A stretch of 19,624 nucleotides of DNA, from assembly GCA_013153825.1 (NCBI GenBank), contig JAADDP010000051.1:1-19624 (forward strand), in the 5' to 3' direction. Below are positions 8,664 through 15,862 of the stretch, piece after piece (within the stretch, counting starts at the first letter, position 1; every line of letters begins with the position of its first letter). Origin of the DNA: Campylobacterota bacterium (GTDB lineage: Bacteria; Campylobacterota; Campylobacteria; Campylobacterales; Sulfurovaceae). The notes beneath the pieces were generated by a model. It was not told where the DNA came from, ran no database searches, and worked only from the letters and a program-made list of their open reading frames with translations. The position numbers and the translations under genes are program-made.

Positions 8664-9101
8664 ATGGGTCTGAGTGGTCAAATTGAAAAAATTGTTGAGT
8701 CAAATGGAGCCTATCTATATGATATTGAGACTATACAGGATAGTGGAGAGACGATATTTAGAGTATATGTGACAAAGGCTGGAGGTGTTAACCTAGAGCT
8801 ATGTGCAGAGATTTCAAATGAGATATCTCCACTTCTAGATGTTCACCCTCCACTTAGTGGCAGATATTTTCTAGAGGTTAGCTCTCCAGGGATTGAGAGA
8901 AAACTGAAAAAGCCAAACCACTTTAAGTCTGCAGTTGGAGAGAGGCTAAAGTTTAAGTATGATGGAGAGAGACTAAAAGGTATATTGACAAAAGCAGATG
9001 ATAATGGTCTCTTTATCAAGATAGGAGATAGAGAGCTATTTTTCGATTATAGTGGAGTCTCAAAGGCTAAAACCTACTTTGAGTGGAATAGTAGGAGGTA
9101 G
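8664..9101 (+). CDS. rimP: Ribosome maturation factor RimP
   Basis: RimP helps assemble the 30S subunit. The 145-residue product has the family's features: an N-terminal domain with GAYLYDIETIQDSGETIFRV and the signature SGRYFLEVSSPGIERKL, followed by a small SH3-like C-terminal domain ending in FDYSGVSKAKTYFEW. I chose the ATG at 8664 over an in-frame ATG at 8625. The longer form would overlap rbfA by 38 bases and add 13 non-conserved residues, whereas 8664 follows AAGGAAAAG (8651-8659) and lies one base after the rbfA stop. It is the last gene of the operon; a gene on the other strand ends only 2 bases beyond its stop. Confidence 0.93.
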   Translation: MGLSGQIEKIVESNGAYLYDIETIQDSGETIFRVYVTKAGGVNLELCAEISNEISPLLDVHPPLSGRYFLEVSSPGIERKLKKPNHFKSAVGERLKFKYDGERLKGILTKADDNGLFIKIGDRELFFDYSGVSKAKTYFEWNSRR

Positions 9102-9103
9102 CC

Positions 9104-9610
9104 TTAGGGTAGAATATAGACGGGAACACCATCTGGGACAAGTTCCCAAATCTCCTCTATATCCTCATTACTTAGTGCTATACACCCCTCAGTCCAATCT
9201 GTAAGCATAGGTAACCAATCCCCTATAGGCGATAGTTTCCAGTGTGGTGGTGTCCCATGTATCATAATCATACCACCTGGTTTAACCTTCAACCTCTTAG
9301 CTCTCTCCCTATCTCTTCTATTTGGGTATGATATGTGTAGAGACCTGTTATACTTCTTACTGAACTGCCTCCAGTCCAATATATATACCCCCTCTGGAGT
9401 TTTCATATCACCCTCTTTAACCTTAGCACCAACTGGTGACTTACCTAGAGATATATGATACCCCTTAAATATAGAGCCTTTTGATGAGAGGTATAACATT
9501 CTTACAGACTTCTTAATGATAATCCTATCAACTAGAGAGTTATCTGGATTGAACTTTTCAGCACCAACTGCACCAATTGAGAGTATGGTTATGAGCAGAG
9601 CTTTCAGCAC
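9104..9610 (-). CDS. Exported YkuD-domain L,D-transpeptidase-like protein
   Basis: A 168-residue exported protein with a YkuD catalytic domain, the fold of L,D-transpeptidases and L,D-carboxypeptidases that cut or crosslink peptidoglycan stem peptides. A signal peptide spans about residues 1-17 (cleavage near AVGA-EKF). The active-site motif is intact: H118 in MIMIHGTPP and C143 in DWTEGCIAL, the variant seen in the YafK-like subgroup. KTPEGVYIL is also typical. The start is GTG, preceded by AAGGGGGA with good spacing. It shares a 69-bp divergent region with hisF and runs tail-to-tail with rimP. Helical Campylobacterota use a related YkuD enzyme (Csd6/Pgp2) as an L,D-carboxypeptidase for shape, but this protein is much shorter and I do not equate them. 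Confidence 0.9.
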   Translation of the reverse strand: MLKALLITILSIGAVGAEKFNPDNSLVDRIIIKKSVRMLYLSSKGSIFKGYHISLGKSPVGAKVKEGDMKTPEGVYILDWRQFSKKYNRSLHISYPNRRDRERAKRLKVKPGGMIMIHGTPPHWKLSPIGDWLPMLTDWTEGCIALSNEDIEEIWELVPDGVPVYILP

Positions 9611-9640
9611 GATTTTCCCCCTTTAAAGAGCTTTTTTAGA

Positions 9641-9646
9641 TATAAT
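9641..9646 (+). promoter_or_regulatory. Promoter -10 box of hisF-rlmN operon
   Basis: TATAAT follows a T-rich stretch (CTTTTTTAGA), the pattern of Campylobacterota sigma-70 promoters. The start would be near 9653. The leader then holds a perfect 12-bp palindrome AAATAGCTATTT (9658-9669) directly before the AAGG ribosome binding site and the ATG at 9680. Confidence 0.7.
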
Positions 9647-9679
9647 TTTAACCGAAGAAATAGCTATTTAAGGTAAAAA

Positions 9680-10444
9680 ATGGAGTATTTTGCTAAAAGA
9701 ATTATCCCCTGTCTAGATGTGGATAGAGGTAGAGTTGTAAAGGGGGTCAACTTTGTTGGGTTAAGAGATGCAGGAGACCCTATAGAGGTGGCAAAAAGGT
9801 ACAATAGAGAGGGGGCTGATGAGATAACTTTTTTAGATATTACGGCATCTCATGAGAATAGAGATACAATTGTAGATGTGGTGAGAGAGGTGGCAAAAGA
9901 GGTCTTTATCCCACTAACAGTTGGGGGTGGGATTAGAAAACTTGATGATATATATAGACTCCTAAATGTGGGGTGTGATAAGGTTAGTATAAACTCTGCA
10001 GGTATAGATAGACCAGATTTTATAGATGAGGCATCTAAACGGTTCGGTTCACAATGTATTGTGGTTGCAATCGATGCAAAGAGAGTTGGAGATGGTAGAT
10101 GGCACATATTCACCCATGGTGGTAGAGTGGATAGAGAGATAGATGCTGTTGAGTGGGCGAGAGAGGTCTATAGTAGAGGTGCTGGGGAGCTTCTTATCAC
10201 ATCTATGGATAGTGACGGTACAAAGGCTGGATTTGATAATGAGCTAAACTCAAAAATTGCTGAGGTTGTAGATATTCCAATAATCGCTAGTGGTGGTGCT
10301 GGAACTATGGAGCATATAAGAGATGCCTTTATAGAGGGAGAGGCTGATGCAGCGTTGGCTGCCTCAATATTCCATTTTAGAGAGATAGATATCTTAGATT
10401 TAAAGAGATATTTAAGAGAGAGTGGTATAGCGGTGAGAGTTTAG
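9680..10444 (+). CDS. hisF: Imidazole glycerol phosphate synthase cyclase subunit
   Basis: HisF is the TIM-barrel cyclase half of imidazole glycerol phosphate synthase. It uses ammonia from HisH to turn PRFAR into imidazole glycerol phosphate and AICAR, linking histidine and purine synthesis. The 254-residue product is full length. The two catalytic aspartates are present: D13 in RIIPCLDVD and D132 in VVAIDAKR. Phosphate-binding loops GGGIRKL and [13 protein letters not shown] are also clear. hisH is not adjacent, so the histidine genes appear dispersed in this genome. The stop TAG is followed at once by the ATG of the next gene. Confidence 0.98.
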   Translation: MEYFAKRIIPCLDVDRGRVVKGVNFVGLRDAGDPIEVAKRYNREGADEITFLDITASHENRDTIVDVVREVAKEVFIPLTVGGGIRKLDDIYRLLNVGCDKVSINSAGIDRPDFIDEASKRFGSQCIVVAIDAKRVGDGRWHIFTHGGRVDREIDAVEWAREVYSRGAGELLITSMDSDGTKAGFDNELNSKIAEVVDIPIIASGGAGTMEHIRDAFIEGEADAALAASIFHFREIDILDLKRYLRESGIAVRV

Positions 10445-10957
10445 ATGATTATATCTGCTGGAGATATTGAGAGCTTCCACTTTGCCACCCCAATAGGGAT
10501 TGGTTTAGTAGATAGTGCCATAAATCTAACTAAAATCTGCATAGAGAGTAGACCAGACTCAATAACCTTTATTGGAAGTTGTGGCTCATATGGAAGGTTA
10601 AATATTTTTGATATAGTTGACTCCACATCTGCCTACAACATAGAGAGTTCACTCTTTAAATTAAATAGCTACTCACCAATAGAGAATAGGGCAGGAGTTT
10701 CATCTAAGGTATCTGTAAACTCATCAAACTACATCACAACAAGAGATGATATATCTAGAGAGTATCTATCTATAGGTATAGATATTGAAAATATGGAGTT
10801 TTATTCCGTTCTAAAAGTTGCAGAGAAGTTTAATATTCCAGCAAAAGGGGTATTTATAGTTACAAACTACTGCAATGGAGATGCCCACAGAGACTTTTTA
10901 AAAAACCATAAGAAGAGCATGAAGCTTTTAATCGAATATATAGAGAGAGAACTATGA
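10445..10957 (+). CDS. Degenerate nucleoside phosphorylase-like protein
   Basis: A 170-residue protein resembling the purine nucleoside phosphorylase / MTA-SAH nucleosidase superfamily but shortened (family members are usually about 230 residues or more). Recognisable parts are a glycine-rich IGSCGSYG loop (43-50), where phosphorylases have a similar phosphate or ribose loop, and [19 protein letters not shown] (114-132), which matches the ribose-binding M-E motif (M117, E118) and its helix. The usual catalytic aspartate segment (ISD) appears as VTNYCN, so base protonation by that residue looks absent. The start abuts hisF and the stop overlaps rlmN as ATGA, so it is clearly in the operon. I recall genes labelled phosphorylase in this position in other Campylobacterota. 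The substrate is unknown and it may not be catalytic. Confidence 0.62.
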   Translation: MIISAGDIESFHFATPIGIGLVDSAINLTKICIESRPDSITFIGSCGSYGRLNIFDIVDSTSAYNIESSLFKLNSYSPIENRAGVSSKVSVNSSNYITTRDDISREYLSIGIDIENMEFYSVLKVAEKFNIPAKGVFIVTNYCNGDAHRDFLKNHKKSMKLLIEYIEREL

Positions 10958-12006
10958 AGAGATTTTTACAAGATTTTACAAAAAAAGAGTTGGAAGAGAT
11001 AAGTAGACCCAAATTTAGAGCAAAACAGATTTTTTCTTGGCTATATAGTAAATATATAACATCATATAGAGAGATGAGAAATATACCGAAAGATTTAATC
11101 GGTGAGTTAGAGAGGAAATATAGTATAGAGCCTCTCAAAATTATAAAAGTGGAGAGCAGTATCGATGGGACTAAAAAGTATCTATTTGAATTGAGTGATG
11201 GAAATAGTGTTGAGGCGGTACTCCTCCTAATGAAGGCTGAGGAGTACCATGAAGATGGAGTACTTAAACATCACGCTAGATATACTGTCTGTATATCCTC
11301 TCAGGTTGGATGTAAAATTGGGTGTAGTTTCTGCTTAACTGGAAAGAGTGGGTTTATGAGAGACTTAAGTGCAGGAGAGATAGTGGAGCAGGTTAGGCTC
11401 ATAAAAAAGGATAACAATATAGCCTCAAATAGAAGATTAAATATAGTCTATATGGGTATGGGAGAGCCTTTAGATAATCTGGAAGAGGTTGCAAAGTCAT
11501 CTAAAATATTTTCAGACCCTGATGGAATGGCAATATCACCAAATAGACAGACAATCTCCACCTCTGGATTGAGTTCAAAAATCAGAAAACTTGGGGAGAA
11601 AAATTTGGGAGTAAATCTGGCAATCTCTCTACATGCAGTAGATGATAGTTTGAGGGAGGAGTTGATGCCTATAAATAGAGCCTATAATATAAAATCTATT
11701 ATAGATGCAGTTAAAGAGTTCCCTGTTAATACTAGAAAAAAGGTTATGTTTGAGTATCTAGTAATCAAGGATATAAATGATGATTTAAAATCTGCAAAAA
11801 AGTTAGTTTCACTACTAAATGGGATAAGGGCTAAAGTAAATCTGATATATTTTAACCCATATCATGGGAGTATATATCAGAGACCCGATAAAAAAGATAT
11901 GTTAAATTTTCAAAAATATTTAATCTCTAGAGGGGTACTCTGCACTATTAGAGAATCTAAAGGACTGGATATTTCAGCAGCTTGTGGGCAGTTAAGAGAT
12001 AAATAA
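10954..12006 (+). CDS. rlmN: Dual-specificity 23S rRNA/tRNA m2A methyltransferase RlmN
   Basis: RlmN is a radical SAM enzyme that methylates C2 of A2503 in 23S rRNA and of A37 in several tRNAs, aiding decoding accuracy. The 350-residue protein has the [4Fe-4S] motif C120-x3-C124-x2-C127 (CKIGCSFC) and both mechanistic cysteines: C113 in VCISSQVGC and C344 in SAACGQL near the C-terminus. The N-terminal accessory domain ([12 protein letters not shown]) and the [13 protein letters not shown]-binding motif are also present, which separates it from Cfr and other radical SAM families. The ATG overlaps the preceding stop by 4 bases. A ferredoxin gene, a plausible electron donor for the cluster, ends 7 bases beyond on the other strand. 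Confidence 0.97.
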   Translation: MKRFLQDFTKKELEEISRPKFRAKQIFSWLYSKYITSYREMRNIPKDLIGELERKYSIEPLKIIKVESSIDGTKKYLFELSDGNSVEAVLLLMKAEEYHEDGVLKHHARYTVCISSQVGCKIGCSFCLTGKSGFMRDLSAGEIVEQVRLIKKDNNIASNRRLNIVYMGMGEPLDNLEEVAKSSKIFSDPDGMAISPNRQTISTSGLSSKIRKLGEKNLGVNLAISLHAVDDSLREELMPINRAYNIKSIIDAVKEFPVNTRKKVMFEYLVIKDINDDLKSAKKLVSLLNGIRAKVNLIYFNPYHGSIYQRPDKKDMLNFQKYLISRGVLCTIRESKGLDISAACGQLRDK

Positions 12007-12013
12007 AAGAGTA

Positions 12014-12265
12014 TTACTCTTCTGCTTGTATCTGTCTAAATTTAAATTTTAACTCCTCCACACTCTCGACACTATCTGGGTCTGGAATTATACAATCTAC
12101 GGGACACACAGCTACACACTGTGGCTCATCATAGTGTCCAACACACTCTGTACATCTATCTGAATCAATAATATATATTGGGTCATTCTCCTCTATAGCC
12201 TCATTTGGACACTCCTCCCTACAGGCATCACAAGCTATACACTCATCAGTTATTTTTAAAGCCAT
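12014..12265 (-). CDS. 2[4Fe-4S] ferredoxin, YfhL/Allochromatium type
   Basis: An 83-residue acidic ferredoxin with two [4Fe-4S] clusters. The first motif is C9-x2-C12-x2-C15-x3-C19-P. The second is C38-x2-C41-x8-C50-x3-C54-P, where the 8-residue insertion and the C-terminal helix (VEELKFKFRQI) define the Allochromatium/YfhL class, known for very low and unequal redox potentials. An extra cysteine, C58, lies just after the second motif. The ATG at 12265 follows an AGAGAGG sequence. The gene sits between two radical SAM genes (rlmN, convergent, and the AmmeMemoRadiSam operon, divergent), so supplying electrons to one or both is an attractive inference, but such ferredoxins also serve central metabolism. 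Its leader contains a perfect inverted repeat (12293-12322). Confidence 0.95.
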   Translation of the reverse strand: MALKITDECIACDACREECPNEAIEENDPIYIIDSDRCTECVGHYDEPQCVAVCPVDCIIPDPDSVESVEELKFKFRQIQAEE

Positions 12266-12292
12266 ACTATATTACCTCTCTTTTTTAATAAA

Positions 12293-12322
12293 TTTAGTAG
12301 CAGAAACTCCATGACTACTAAA
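12293..12322 (-). promoter_or_regulatory. Perfect 8-bp inverted repeat in the ferredoxin leader
   Basis: Arms TTTAGTAG (12293-12300) and CTACTAAA (12315-12322) pair perfectly around a 14-base loop. With transcription starting near 12322 from the TATAAA box, the stem-loop would form the extreme 5' end of the ferredoxin mRNA. As DNA it could instead be a dimeric repressor's operator. Confidence 0.5.
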
Positions 12323-12327
12323 AGAGA

Positions 12328-12333
12328 TTTATA
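12328..12333 (-). promoter_or_regulatory. Possible -10 box of the ferredoxin gene
   Basis: The minus strand reads ACGATATAAATCTC, giving TATAAA at 12333-12328. The predicted start falls at the edge of the inverted repeat, leaving a leader of about 57 bases before the ATG. Confidence 0.45.
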
Positions 12334-12391
12334 TCGTTTCAAAGCTTAAAAATAATTGAAAATATTAGAAAGAGTTAAAATAAATTTTAGA

Positions 12392-12397
12392 TATAAT
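12392..12397 (+). promoter_or_regulatory. Promoter -10 box of the AMMECR1-like gene
   Basis: TATAAT in TTTTAGATATAATATC, preceded by AT-rich sequence. The start would be near 12404, then a strong GGAGG (12420-12424) 7 bases before the ATG at 12432. Confidence 0.65.
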
Positions 12398-12431
12398 ATC
12401 TGAAACACTCTTTAACGCTGGAGGTTAAAAT

Positions 12432-12977
12432 ATGGATAGATATATACTATTAAAGATAGCAAAAGATGCCATTTTAAGCGAATTTGATAAGAGAATAATA
12501 GATAGAGAAAATCTAATTAAGAGATATCCTGAACTACTAAGAAGAGGAGCTGTTTTTGTTACAATAAAGGAGAGAGAGAGCCTCAGAGGGTGTATCGGTT
12601 CATTAATAGCATATAGACCATTAATTGATGACCTAATAGAGAATGCAAAGTCTTCAGCCTTTAACGACCCAAGATTTCCCCCCCTAAAGAGGGAGGATAT
12701 AGATAATATAACTATAGAAATATCGCTACTTAGCCCATATAAGAGGGTGGAGTATAGGGATAAAGATGACTTAAAGGGGAAGATTAGACCAAAAGTAGAT
12801 GGGGTTGTGTTAAAATTGAATGGCTACCAAGCTACATTTCTTCCCCAAGTTTGGGAGGAGATAGAGGATTTTGAACTCTTCTTCAGCTATCTATGCCAAA
12901 AGGCTGGTATAAATCCAGAGGGTTGTCTAGAGGCTCATCCTCAAATTTACACATATCAGGTTGAAAAAGTTGAGTAG
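12432..12977 (+). CDS. amrA: AMMECR1-family protein, AmmeMemoRadiSam component A
   Basis: A 181-residue soluble protein of the AMMECR1 family, conserved from bacteria and archaea to humans. In prokaryotes it often sits with a Memo-like protein and a radical SAM enzyme, as here; the shared biochemical role is, to my knowledge, unresolved. The family's invariant motif is present as SLRGCIGSL (C54), followed by AFNDPRFPPL and the C-terminal YQATFLPQVWEEI, all typical. The ATG is set by a strong GGAGG. A run of seven C occurs at 12668-12674. A separate promoter-like TATAAT precedes the next gene, so component A can be transcribed independently of the other two. There is no signal peptide or membrane segment. 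Confidence 0.92.
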   Translation: MDRYILLKIAKDAILSEFDKRIIDRENLIKRYPELLRRGAVFVTIKERESLRGCIGSLIAYRPLIDDLIENAKSSAFNDPRFPPLKREDIDNITIEISLLSPYKRVEYRDKDDLKGKIRPKVDGVVLKLNGYQATFLPQVWEEIEDFELFFSYLCQKAGINPEGCLEAHPQIYTYQVEKVE

Positions 12978-12994
12978 ATATTCAATTTTTTTGT

Positions 12995-13000
12995 TATAAT
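12995..13000 (+). promoter_or_regulatory. Promoter -10 box of the amrS-amrB pair
   Basis: The 53-bp gap between the AMMECR1-like gene and the radical SAM gene holds a run of T followed by GTTATAAT, a very close match to the Campylobacterota -10 pattern. The start would be near 13007, giving an internal promoter for the last two genes of the cassette. Confidence 0.65.
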
Positions 13001-13030
13001 TTGTAAAAGATTTCGGGATAAAATTTACCT

Positions 13031-14023
13031 ATGAGCAGTTTTTATGAAAGATATGATAATGAGAGAGTAGTCTGTAAGCTGTGCCAACACTACTGTAAAA
13101 TTAAGCTCAATAGGGAGGGGCTTTGCGGTATAAATAGGAATGTTGGAGATAAGATAGATTGTTTAGCCTACGGTTACCCATCTGTAGTGGCTATAGACCC
13201 GATTGAGAAGAAGCCTCTATACCACTTTTTACCAAACTCAAAAGCATTCTCCATCGGGACGGTGGGGTGTAACTTTAGATGTCCATTCTGCCAAAACTGG
13301 AGAATATCCCAAACTGCAAATATTGATAGGGGTAGATACTTCTCTCCAGAGGAGATTGTAAAGTTGGCAGTTGAGCATAGGTCAGATACTATAGCATTCA
13401 CATATAATGAACCTACAATATTCTACCCTTACGCTAGAGATATCGCAATTGAGGCTAAGAGGTTTGGAATTAAGTCTATATTTGTCACAAATGGGTATGA
13501 GTCTAAAGAGGTTGTGGTGGATATGCCCAATATAATAGATGGGGCAAATATAGACTTAAAATCTTTTAATGCAGAGTATTACAGAAGGGAGTTGGGAGCC
13601 GATTTAAATAGGGTTCTGGAGACCATAAAGCTATTTAAAGAGGTTGGTATATGGATTGAGATAACAACTCTAATTGTTCCAACAAAAAATGATAGTGATA
13701 GGGAGTTGAGAGAGATTGCAAAGTTTATCGTAGATGAACTTGGGAGAGATGTACCTTGGCACATATCGGCATTCTCTCCCAACTATAAACAGAAGAGCCT
13801 ACCGAGAACATCTCTAGAGAGTCTCGAGAGGGCATATAGGATAGGGAGAGAGGCTGGATTGTATTATATATATATTGGGAATATAAACTTCAAAAATACG
13901 ACAGAGTGTCCAGTCTGTAGCAAGGATTTGATAAAGAGGGGAGTTTTTAGTGTTACAGAGTATAACCTCAATAGAGGTAGATGTTTCAATTGTGGATATA
14001 GATTAGATGGAGTATTTATATAG
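13031..14023 (+). CDS. amrS: AmmeMemoRadiSam system radical SAM enzyme
   Basis: A 330-residue radical SAM protein. The SAM-binding cluster motif is C80-x3-C84-x2-C87 (CNFRCPFCQNW), a form shared with pyruvate formate-lyase activating enzymes and with AmrS. N-terminal cysteines (C15, C18, C22 and one in GLCGIN) form a second cysteine-rich patch typical of this family. The C-terminus carries two CxxC pairs (CPVC and CFNC), which could bind zinc or another cluster. FTYNEPTIFYPYA and ANIDLKSFN are family signatures. The substrate is not known to me. The ATG at 13031 has only a distant GGGATAAA upstream, so translation may be modest. The next gene starts just after its stop. Its cluster must be reduced by an electron donor, and a ferredoxin gene lies about 0.8 kb away. 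Confidence 0.93.
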   Translation: MSSFYERYDNERVVCKLCQHYCKIKLNREGLCGINRNVGDKIDCLAYGYPSVVAIDPIEKKPLYHFLPNSKAFSIGTVGCNFRCPFCQNWRISQTANIDRGRYFSPEEIVKLAVEHRSDTIAFTYNEPTIFYPYARDIAIEAKRFGIKSIFVTNGYESKEVVVDMPNIIDGANIDLKSFNAEYYRRELGADLNRVLETIKLFKEVGIWIEITTLIVPTKNDSDRELREIAKFIVDELGRDVPWHISAFSPNYKQKSLPRTSLESLERAYRIGREAGLYYIYIGNINFKNTTECPVCSKDLIKRGVFSVTEYNLNRGRCFNCGYRLDGVFI

Positions 14024-14024
14024 T

Positions 14025-14795
14025 ATGAGCAGTAGAATAGTGAGTGTAGCTGGAGCTTTCTACCCAAATGGATGTAGGGGTATTAAGCAGTATATATCTA
14101 AGTTCAATAGGACGGGTGCAGAGGCTGAAAAGATTTTTGAGCCAAAGGCTCTGATTGTTCCACACGCCGGATATCTCTACAGTGGATATACGGCAAACTC
14201 AGCATATAGATTGGTAAATCCTAAAAACTTTAGGAGGGTAGTGGTAATTGGTCCTAGCCACCGTTACCACTTTAAAGGGGCCAGTATAGCTCTATATGAT
14301 AATATTGATACCCCCTGTGGAACTCTACCCATAGATGTAAAGTATAGTAGAAAGTTGATTGATAACAATAAGACGCTAATGTTTATAGATAATATGCACC
14401 ATGAACACTCAACCGAGGTTCAATTCCCTTTTATACAGCACTACCTTCCAGATGTAAAGGTTGTAGAGATAGTGTATGGAGATATAGACTATAAAGATTT
14501 AGCTCTAATTGTGAAGAAGATACTAAATGAGACCAGAACTCTACTTATAATAAGTACGGACCTTAGCCACTTCTACCCACTAAATCGGGCTAAAGATATA
14601 GATAGATTCTGCCTCAAGGGGATAAAAGAGTTAAATTTAAACTACCTAAATAGGTGTGAGGCTTGTGGACTTATAGGGGTTAAGGCTCTAGTCTCTGTGG
14701 CGAGTGAGAGCCAAATTATAGATTATAGAACTAGCTTTGATGCAAGTGGAGATAGTAAAAGGGTTGTCGGCTACCTCTCAGCCTCAGCTAGATAG
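14025..14795 (+). CDS. amrB: Memo-like protein, AmmeMemoRadiSam component B
   Basis: A 256-residue member of the MEMO family, structurally related to class III extradiol dioxygenases and best known from human MEMO1, which binds metal. Candidate ligands or active-site residues: H47 in VPHAGYLYSGY, H79 in GPSHRYHF, H128 in HHEHSTEVQFPF, and D179/H182 in STDLSHFYP. The segment EACGLIGVKAL is also typical of the family. I chose the ATG at 14025, one base after the preceding stop and with GGAG upstream, because it gives an N-terminus (SSRIVSVAGAFYP) like other Memo proteins. An in-frame ATG at 14007 would add six residues and overlap amrS. It is co-transcribed with the radical SAM gene. The function is unknown. 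Confidence 0.92.
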   Translation: MSSRIVSVAGAFYPNGCRGIKQYISKFNRTGAEAEKIFEPKALIVPHAGYLYSGYTANSAYRLVNPKNFRRVVVIGPSHRYHFKGASIALYDNIDTPCGTLPIDVKYSRKLIDNNKTLMFIDNMHHEHSTEVQFPFIQHYLPDVKVVEIVYGDIDYKDLALIVKKILNETRTLLIISTDLSHFYPLNRAKDIDRFCLKGIKELNLNYLNRCEACGLIGVKALVSVASESQIIDYRTSFDASGDSKRVVGYLSASAR

Positions 14796-14831
14796 CCTAT
14801 CCCATTATATAAATATGAACTTTAGTTATTG

Positions 14832-14837
14832 TATAAT
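14832..14837 (+). promoter_or_regulatory. Promoter -10 box of the transaldolase gene
   Basis: TATAAT in TTATTGTATAATGG within the 72-bp gap after amrB. The start would be near 14844, before the strong AAAGGAG (14854-14860). A second TATAAT at 14847-14852 is too close to the ribosome binding site to be the promoter. Confidence 0.6.
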
Positions 14838-14867
14838 GGCACACTTTATAATTAAAGGAGTATATCT

Positions 14868-15857
14868 TTGGATAGCAGAAGTTTTACATTATGGTTAGAT
14901 TTCATAGAGAGAGGTTTCCTTCAGAGTGGATTTAAGACTCTTATAGATAGAGGATACATATCTGGTGCCACATCAAACCCAACTATATTTGCAAATGCAA
15001 TTAGGGAGTCAGATGCCTATCTAGAGCAGTTGAGAGATATGGATGGGTTAACTCCAAAGGAGAAGTATGAGGGGTTGGCTATTAGAGATATCAGGGAGGC
15101 AGCAAAGATATTGAGACCTCTATATGATATGGGGAGTAATGGTTATATCTCAATTGAGGTTGACCCTAGATTATCTAATGATAGAGAGGCTACGGTGGCA
15201 GAGGCTAAGAGACTATTTAATGCTATAGGTGAGCCAAATGTTATGATAAAGATTCCTGCCACGGAGGCTGGATATGGGGCTATGTATGAGCTTATGAGCT
15301 GTGCGATATCTGTAAATGCCACACTCGTATTCTCTCCTGAACAGGCAAAAAACTCATTTACAGCTATGACGAGAGGGATATCTAAGTGTGAGGCTGATGG
15401 TGGGTGTAGAGTTGAGGGTGTTATATCTGTATTTGTAAGTAGATTTGATAGAAAACTTGATGAGAGGCTTCGAGAGATTGGTATAGATGGTGGGAGAACC
15501 GGTATCTATAATGCGTCAAAAATATATAATATGGTTGAGTCTAATAGTATACCTAATATCAGAACACTATTTGCAAGTACAAGTGTTAAGGGTGGCTCTC
15601 TACCTAAAGATTACTACATATCAGAACTTGTAGCTCCACACTCAATAAATACAGCTCCACTCAATACTATAGAGGCTTATCTGGAGAGTGGGAATAGTGA
15701 CTATGCTCTACCTATAGATGGTGAAGAGATAGATGAATACTTTGAGCTACTGAATAGAAGTGGTATAGATATGGAGCAGATATATAGAGAGCTACTCGAT
15801 GAGGGGCTTGAGGCGTTTAGGGTATCATTCTTAGAGCTACTTGATAGTTTAGAGTAG
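14868..15857 (+). CDS. tal: Transaldolase
   Basis: Transaldolase moves a dihydroxyacetone unit from sedoheptulose-7-phosphate to glyceraldehyde-3-phosphate in the non-oxidative pentose phosphate pathway. The 329-residue protein has GATSNPTIFANAI near residue 35, the Schiff-base lysine K128 in NVMIKIPATEAG, and SVFVSRFDRKLD, all typical. Later GSLPKDYYISELVAPHSINT matches the TalB/Tal-type C-terminal half. The start is TTG at 14868, fixed by AAAGGAG 7 bases upstream; it gives SRSFTLWLDFIERGFL, which aligns with the usual N-terminus of Campylobacterota transaldolases. It ends 2 bases from the stop of a gene on the other strand, and both stops sit in a short hairpin (15850-15862). Confidence 0.95.
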   Translation: MDSRSFTLWLDFIERGFLQSGFKTLIDRGYISGATSNPTIFANAIRESDAYLEQLRDMDGLTPKEKYEGLAIRDIREAAKILRPLYDMGSNGYISIEVDPRLSNDREATVAEAKRLFNAIGEPNVMIKIPATEAGYGAMYELMSCAISVNATLVFSPEQAKNSFTAMTRGISKCEADGGCRVEGVISVFVSRFDRKLDERLREIGIDGGRTGIYNASKIYNMVESNSIPNIRTLFASTSVKGGSLPKDYYISELVAPHSINTAPLNTIEAYLESGNSDYALPIDGEEIDEYFELLNRSGIDMEQIYRELLDEGLEAFRVSFLELLDSLE

Positions 15858-15862
15858 CTCTA
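15850..15862. repeat. Small hairpin holding both convergent stop codons
   Basis: TAGAG-TAG-CTCTA forms a 5-bp stem around the transaldolase stop TAG, and the minus-strand gene's TAG lies in the right arm. It is too short and lacks a T tract, so I do not call it a terminator. Confidence 0.4.

Noticed and set aside
14007..14024. Longer start for the Memo-like gene
   Set aside because: It overlaps amrS and lacks a ribosome binding site; the ATG at 14025 has GGAG upstream and fits the usual N-terminus.
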